Origin: Dermacentor variabilis | Lineage: Eukaryota > Arthropoda > Arachnida > Ixodida > Ixodidae | Length of the DNA: 64,000 bases | Direction of reading: 5' to 3' | NCBI RefSeq assembly: GCF_050947875.1 | Contig: NC_134568.1 | Coordinates: 264,348,815 to 264,412,814, forward strand | Shown here: positions 58,560-64,000 of the stretch, piece after piece | Layout of the letters: every line of letters begins with the position of its first letter | Numbering within the stretch: position 1 is the first letter of the stretch | Notes under the pieces: model-generated | The model's database searches: none | Seen by the model: the letters and a program-made list of their open reading frames with translations, nothing else | What the model was told of the DNA's origin: nothing | Program-made: the position numbers and the translations under genes

Positions 58560-61500
58560 ACAATGGACCACACTAATTTGCCATATATGCACACAAAATA
58601 AACTCCAATACATATCGGGACAGCAGCAGGGTTTTTCTGTTTCCAGAAGGGAGGGAGGAACACTTCAACACCGAGTACTCCATGGTGGTAGGAGGGGGTG
58701 CAAGCAGATATTTTGAAGGTTCAGCCACCCCTGAATGCAAAAGTGCAAAGCTGACCTTTCCCGGCCCCTTAACCCATTCAAAGGCCCCTAAGTGCAGGGT
58801 ACAGCTGTGCACCAGTTATGAACTCCCTGTTCATGACCAACCCCATTGTACAATAATCTGGGGCCAGAAAATGCATAACCAGGCACTAAATGTCCACACT
58901 GCATGATACTACACCATGCCCAATGCACATCTTATGATGGCGTGCGTCGGCTACCCCAAACCAGTGCTGGGTGGAAGCAGGAAGATGTATGTGGGAGTGC
59001 ACACTGCTACATGAATGCATGAAGAGCCAGCAGAGGGCAGATTCAGCAGTGCCCTACAGCAACCTTAAAGTCTAAACACAAATGGAGAAGTGCCCGAGAG
59101 GAGAACGTACCATACCACACCTTGGTGCTATGCTTTTTCCAAGTACTTGGTGCTGCCCCTTGTGGTCATGACCACTTTTCATGGGCAGACTTGTGACTAG
59201 AAATGGTTGCTTTCATGCTTATGGTACTTCATCTCCAACTAAAACTCACTTTTGTTAGAGCAGCGACGCTCGGGGTGCTCATCATTATGTGCCACTTCGT
59301 ACAAGTATATATGGAATGCACAGAGCAAATCACATGCAGGAATGGTTTTGTGCAATAAAATGTATGTGCCCAGTAGTTGCACAGCAATGTGCCATTCCTC
59401 TCACGACAGAATGTAATAGTGCAGACTATATGACAGGCATGTACACACTGTGCAAACATGTGCTGCTGAAACGTTTTCAGGTTCTGGAAGCAAGTATGAA
59501 GGGGAGATTTCCTTCACAGATCCATTTTTGTTACCAGAGCTAATTGGATGAAATTTATGCAGAATATAAAGTTTAAATATATTTTTAAAAGCATTTAGTT
59601 CCTTCATATTTTATCTATATATTTTCCTGTGCCCCCAGAAAGTGGAAAAGTATGGTCTCTTGTACAAGTTTAGGGCTTCATATTAAGCCCAGGTGAGCAT
59701 TACAAAATAGCCTATATTACTCCTAGAGACAATTCATTGCAAGATCTCTTTAAAAATTATTTTATTTTCACTTTATTATTTAAAGAATAAAATCCTTAAT
59801 ATTGACTATATTTAGAGAACAGTGATGATTGTTTTCCTATGTTCCACATAACCAAGACTACTGCATATTACAATAAAGCCTAAAATCTAGCAGTTTACAC
59901 ATCCTTGTGCATGTGCATGCAAAATTTCACCAAGATTGGGCCACACTAAGTGTAAGAACTTTGGTGCACAAGCAGCAAAAAAATGGCCGGATTATAAAAA
60001 AAGAAAAGCAAAGTTTAATGTTTCTACGCAGTCGTATTACTAATGAAGATGACCAATTTGCATGAAATTTGCCCAGAATGTAGACTCTCCTCTCAGAAGT
60101 GTAAAATTTTGAAATTGTACTTCTGCATAGATGACGTCCTCAGAATCCCTGCAACCTTCTTGTAGAAATTCCTCAAAACTTTTATTGCCATATCTCTACA
60201 ACAGTGAATGAATCAAATCTTGTCTTTGGGCACAGCAACCAAATCTTGCTGTTGAGACTTGGACGCATTTAGGGTTTTGCAAGTCTCTCAAGACGGTTCT
60301 CAAAAAGAAAAATATTGCGTTGAAGTAGGCAGTCTATAGGCAATTAAAAGATATAAATGATGCTAAAAAAATTATGTGCAATGATTTCAGTTAGCAGTTA
60401 CACTTGCACACTCTTATGCATTACAATTCTGTAGTTTAACCCTTATGGGACAAGCAAAATTTAAAAGAACAATCCAAATGTTCCAACTAAAGTGTTCAAC
60501 ATGCATGGGTTCCCTTTAAGACTTCTAAACGGGATCAAATTATAAGGTATGTTAAATTAACTGATGCATCTATATTAGTAATCCCTTTGGAGTTCCATAA
60601 GCTGGCTCAACAGTATTAGGATGCTTTTCATAATATAGTATGCATAGCTTTCATAACTAACTGCTTAGTTCAAGCTGATGTATTAATGCTCAATTTCTTT
60701 AAATGGGAAATAAATTAAGTTGCATTTTACAATGCAAGTATATTGCAATAAGGGAGCCCAAAACTAAAACACAAGAATGACAAAGAATTCTAGAAACAAA
60801 TTGTCCAAACTAAGGCATACTATAATTTCTTTACTATCAATATTTTATGCTTAAGCTCCACAACATATAAAAATGGCAGCAAAATTAGAAAAAATTCAAG
60901 CACCATCACTTTAGGAAAACAAAGAACCAAACAATTACAACTGAATTTTATTGAGGAAACAACTGGCTGTCTTGGTCAACATGCATATAATAGACACATC
61001 ATTACAAACAGCATAAACATTTCAATACATTCACTGGCAACAACCGACCAACACAACTTATTCCAAGAAGAAGCTTCCAATAGAAAACACAAAAAGGTCC
61101 ACTAAGTACATGGACAAAAATATAATATGTGAAATATGCTCTACCAGAACAAACTTGAGTTAACCTCGACAAGGTCCCAGGTCCATGTGTGTGCTAGTTT
61201 CACTGCACAACGAACTTTTCAAGCATAAATGGCTAACCTACTCAAAATTCTTTCATGTAGGACAGTCCATAACTAAGTACAAGCGAACAGGAGGAATAGT
61301 AACTTAAAGAAATTGACAGGTTGAACACACTACAGCAAGAAAAGCACACACAAACATGTTACTGAATGTCAGTGATTATTAAAACTGGTACCATTTCTTT
61401 CTTCTGTTACAGTATAATATAATGGCATGTGAGCTATCCTGAATTTAACATTAAGATGCAAACCTTGCAAAACACAAAATTCCTAAGGTGATCACTACAA

Positions 61501-63985
61501 TGTTAGGAGTGCTATATGAAGCATTCTGGCTACACTGACTGGTTATAATTTGAAAGGAGAATAAGATAAACCTGCCACAGCCCCCCCCCCCCCTTTTACA
61601 ACAACTATACAAGCAAAACACATCAACCTGAACTTGTTATTAACGAAGTATTTTGTGTATTTAGTTTATACATCTGTTGCCCACAATACAATACCCTTTC
61701 TACTGATCACTCCACGAGCTGGAGCCTCCTTGGATCAGAGATGGCTAACTGGAAGCAGTTTTACGATATATAATGAAGTAGCTCCAAATGAAGAAATGGG
61801 GACATGTACATGTGGTCACAAAGGCACTTTTCCTTATAGTAGCCTCCAAATTAACTTCAAATGTGTCTATCCAGCTTAAGCAAGATGAATCTACTAAACA
61901 ATTCCATGTTTTATGTGCAGTCAAACAAGGGTTTATACTTTTAAGGATATTTCTCTTACTCAATAAGAGCTGTTTTGAATACAATATAGATTTAAGTGGG
62001 CTCAACTACTTCGTGTGGGCACACTCTTCTTCAAATTACAATAACGTTTTCAAGGAAGGTATAAACTGTGACTAGTTTCTGTAAACAAGCAGAAACTCCA
62101 CAACATTAAAAATATGCATATATGTTTTTTTTTTCTTGAACTGCCACCATACTGCAGGTGCATTGCAGGCTGTGATACGAAGACAATCTGCATCAATGCT
62201 GGCAGATTAAAAAAAAAGGGGCATCTAATATATTTTGTTTATATGACATTTAGCAGAATAGCAGCAATCACACAATTAACTACTTGCCAATAAATTTCAA
62301 CCTACAAATTAATACCCAAGAGACACATATTTGCTGTCAACGTATCCAGTACACTTTAAATGCGTAGCTTGCATCTTAGTGCCTCCTCTTCCATGCATAT
62401 GAAACCTCCAGTTAGCAAGCTAAGCATATAAGTGCACAGTTGATGAACAGCACAACAGCTGAAAGCAGCTGCAACACACATGCAAAATACATAGTAATTT
62501 CCTTTCTTAATGCAAACCTCGCAGTTAATCACCACTGAAGTAGCAGCTGTCACATGTAATGTGCAAAATATAAGAAGCTGCTGAAGAAAAACAAGCATAT
62601 GGGGCTTTAAAAGCCTGACTAGTGATCACATGCCTACTACTACTCCCTTTCTAATACACAACTGCAAGGCAAGAAATGTGATCACACTATTAATGAATAA
62701 CATTTCAGCAACAAAACACTCACAATGCCCAACTAGAAAAAGTTCTACACTTGTATACAGAATATGAATAGCTTTTGAAAATTTTGGTCTCAAATAATGC
62801 CTGCTGAAAGTCACATGGTTCGAAGCATAGCTCTGTGTTGTTAGACAATGTTGAACTTCAAGATACAACCATCTCTGTTCAAATCATTTGATAACAGTTA
62901 ATGCTAGTGACTTTGTACACCTGATCAAAATCATAAGCCATGTCTACCAAAATTTACACAAAGAAGAGTACAAAAACAAAACAAAAAAATCCACAAGAAC
63001 ATTTCTTGTAAAAGGGTATGATGCAAAAGTGGTCACAAGGGATGGCCAGGCATCAAAGGCTTGTAATGAAGTTGTCAGAGCAGCGCCTCTACTTAATGAT
63101 ATTGGTGCACATTATAAAATACTTATCAAGACGACTACAAATGACACCTGCTGTTTACCACTTCGCCTCAAAGTGTAAGGAGTTACATTATTTCTTAAAT
63201 TCCTCCTTTTTTTTAACTATTTACTGCTGCAGTCATTCCCAAATGTAAGTAACAAGAGCAATCTTGACATTATATGGAAACTGATTTTTTTTTTGTAGTT
63301 TAACATTTTATAAGTAGTGTCACATTGAACAACAAAATTAAGTTAAAAGTACACAGGAAGCAAAGCAAAAAGCAAAAAAAAATGTCCACAACTACGTAAT
63401 ATATGAGTCATAATAAAGGTAATGAGAAAACTACTTTTGCACTATACTCATCTTCAGCTGTACAAGACTGAATGCGTGCTACAAGTGGTGCCATTTTTTG
63501 AGCTATCATTGATTGCTATTGGTATAGTAAGATTTCAGTAGTTCTCTACAAGAACTCGAAACTGATAGCCCTCCCCCATGTTTCATTTTGTCAGCATGTG
63601 ACCAATAAATAAAATTCCAGCCACAGAATCTCGTCGCAGAGCTCATGGTACATAGATGCATGAGTGGGCATTAAAAGCACTAGATCAGTGAATAATTTCA
63701 AAGTTGACCAGACAATCTGCACCACAAGCCTAGCAGTGGCCACCACCTGCAGGGGTGATGGACAAGGTCTTGTTGGATGCACAGGGCTCAATTTTGGCTC
63801 ATTTATGGAACCTGGAGCAACCATAAATGGTACTTGTTACATCTACATATTGAAGAAGCTCCGTTATGCATTGCACAATAAGGATCCTAGACAAAAAGGT
63901 ATCGTCAGGTGTGACTATATTCACCTTCGGTCTACATGTTTAACCGTGATGGAAACTGACAAAAATGACACATTCTTTCGCACTC
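58560..63985. other. AT-rich region, no convincing gene
   Basis: Apart from the two speculative micro-exons, a C-run at 61,580-61,594 and scattered A/T runs, I see no domain, RNA gene or defined repeat. A minus-strand AATAAA lies at about 60,950. Confidence 0.35.
59250..59285 (-). CDS. Speculative start exon MMSTPSVAALTK
   Basis: An ATG pair at 59,285 opens 12 codons up to AAAA|GTGAGT (59,249-59,248), phase 0, compatible with the 58,550 micro-exon. A TATATA lies about 25 bp upstream on the minus strand. The region is not CpG-rich. Low confidence. Confidence 0.15.
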
Positions 63986-63988
63986 ACC
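63981..63988 (-). other. Possible splice donor at window edge
   Basis: Minus-strand GTTACAGG|GTGAGTG is a strong donor match, with the exon body beyond position 64,000. If used in phase 2 (..GG) it would join the 55,371 exon with a Gly codon (GG+T). It may be the true upstream exon of the minus-strand gene. Confidence 0.25.
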
Positions 63989-64000
63989 CTGTAACTTTCA

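Noticed and set aside
63591..63824. 77-codon minus-strand open frame near the right edge
   Set aside because: No domain, and it is not in phase with the donor at 63,988.

Overview
This is a stretch of a large, AT-rich, intron-dense and transposon-dense animal genome. Almost nothing in it is a long open reading frame. The coding signal sits in short exons with clean GT/AG boundaries. Most of the remaining identifiable sequence is decayed mobile DNA: a Ty3/gypsy LTR element, a non-LTR LINE, a Penelope-like element, piggyBac, Tigger/pogo and hAT-like DNA transposons, many MITEs, and tRNA-derived SINEs. The SINE body, the LINE tail and the palindromic MITEs resemble families common in hard-tick genomes (Ixodidae). 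Tick is therefore my best guess for the organism, but this is inference from repeat style, not a match I could run.

Two host transcription units can be argued for. On the plus strand (about 6.6-15.9 kb), a CpG-containing first exon with a strong splice donor is followed by small exons at 10.25, 11.37, 12.54 and 13.77 kb and a poly(A) signal at 15,898. Several reading frames stay open, so it may be a short-protein gene or a non-coding RNA. On the minus strand, five phase-compatible exons at 55.3, 48.2, 43.1, 42.9 and 30.0 kb join into the C-terminal ~195 residues of a Ser-rich protein. It carries a perfect Y-x4-L-L motif of the kind that binds the cap-binding protein eIF4E. Its 5' end is not settled: weak candidate exons lie at 58.5 and 59.3 kb, and a good donor sits at the right edge (63,988). 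A long AT-rich 3' region (about 23.7-30 kb) follows the stop codon.

Layout. 1-5 kb: CpG-rich repeat debris, a gypsy leader/gag fragment cut by a large microsatellite, and a LINE 3' end with a MITE inside it. 6.3-16 kb: the plus-strand unit, with MITEs in its introns. 16.3-23 kb: a hAT-like element, palindromic MITEs, a tRNA-like SINE, a perfectly bounded foldback, an internally deleted piggyBac element (TTAA flanks), and tandem and duplicated repeats. 23.7-30 kb: probable 3' region of the minus-strand gene. 30.1-42.8 kb: one large intron of that gene filled by SINE, hAT-like, MITE-in-hAT, Tigger and gypsy insertions. 43.2-55.3 kb: further introns holding a SINE, a Penelope-like relic and a Tigger-type element that has captured part of a THAP-domain gene. 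55.4-64 kb: a reverse SINE, one TIR element and otherwise AT-rich sequence without a convincing gene.

I found no CRISPR array, rRNA, canonical functional tRNA or operon-like cassette, and no new enzymatic system. The most unusual items are the Tigger element carrying a THAP exon pair, the eIF4E-binding-motif gene, and the depth of transposon nesting.
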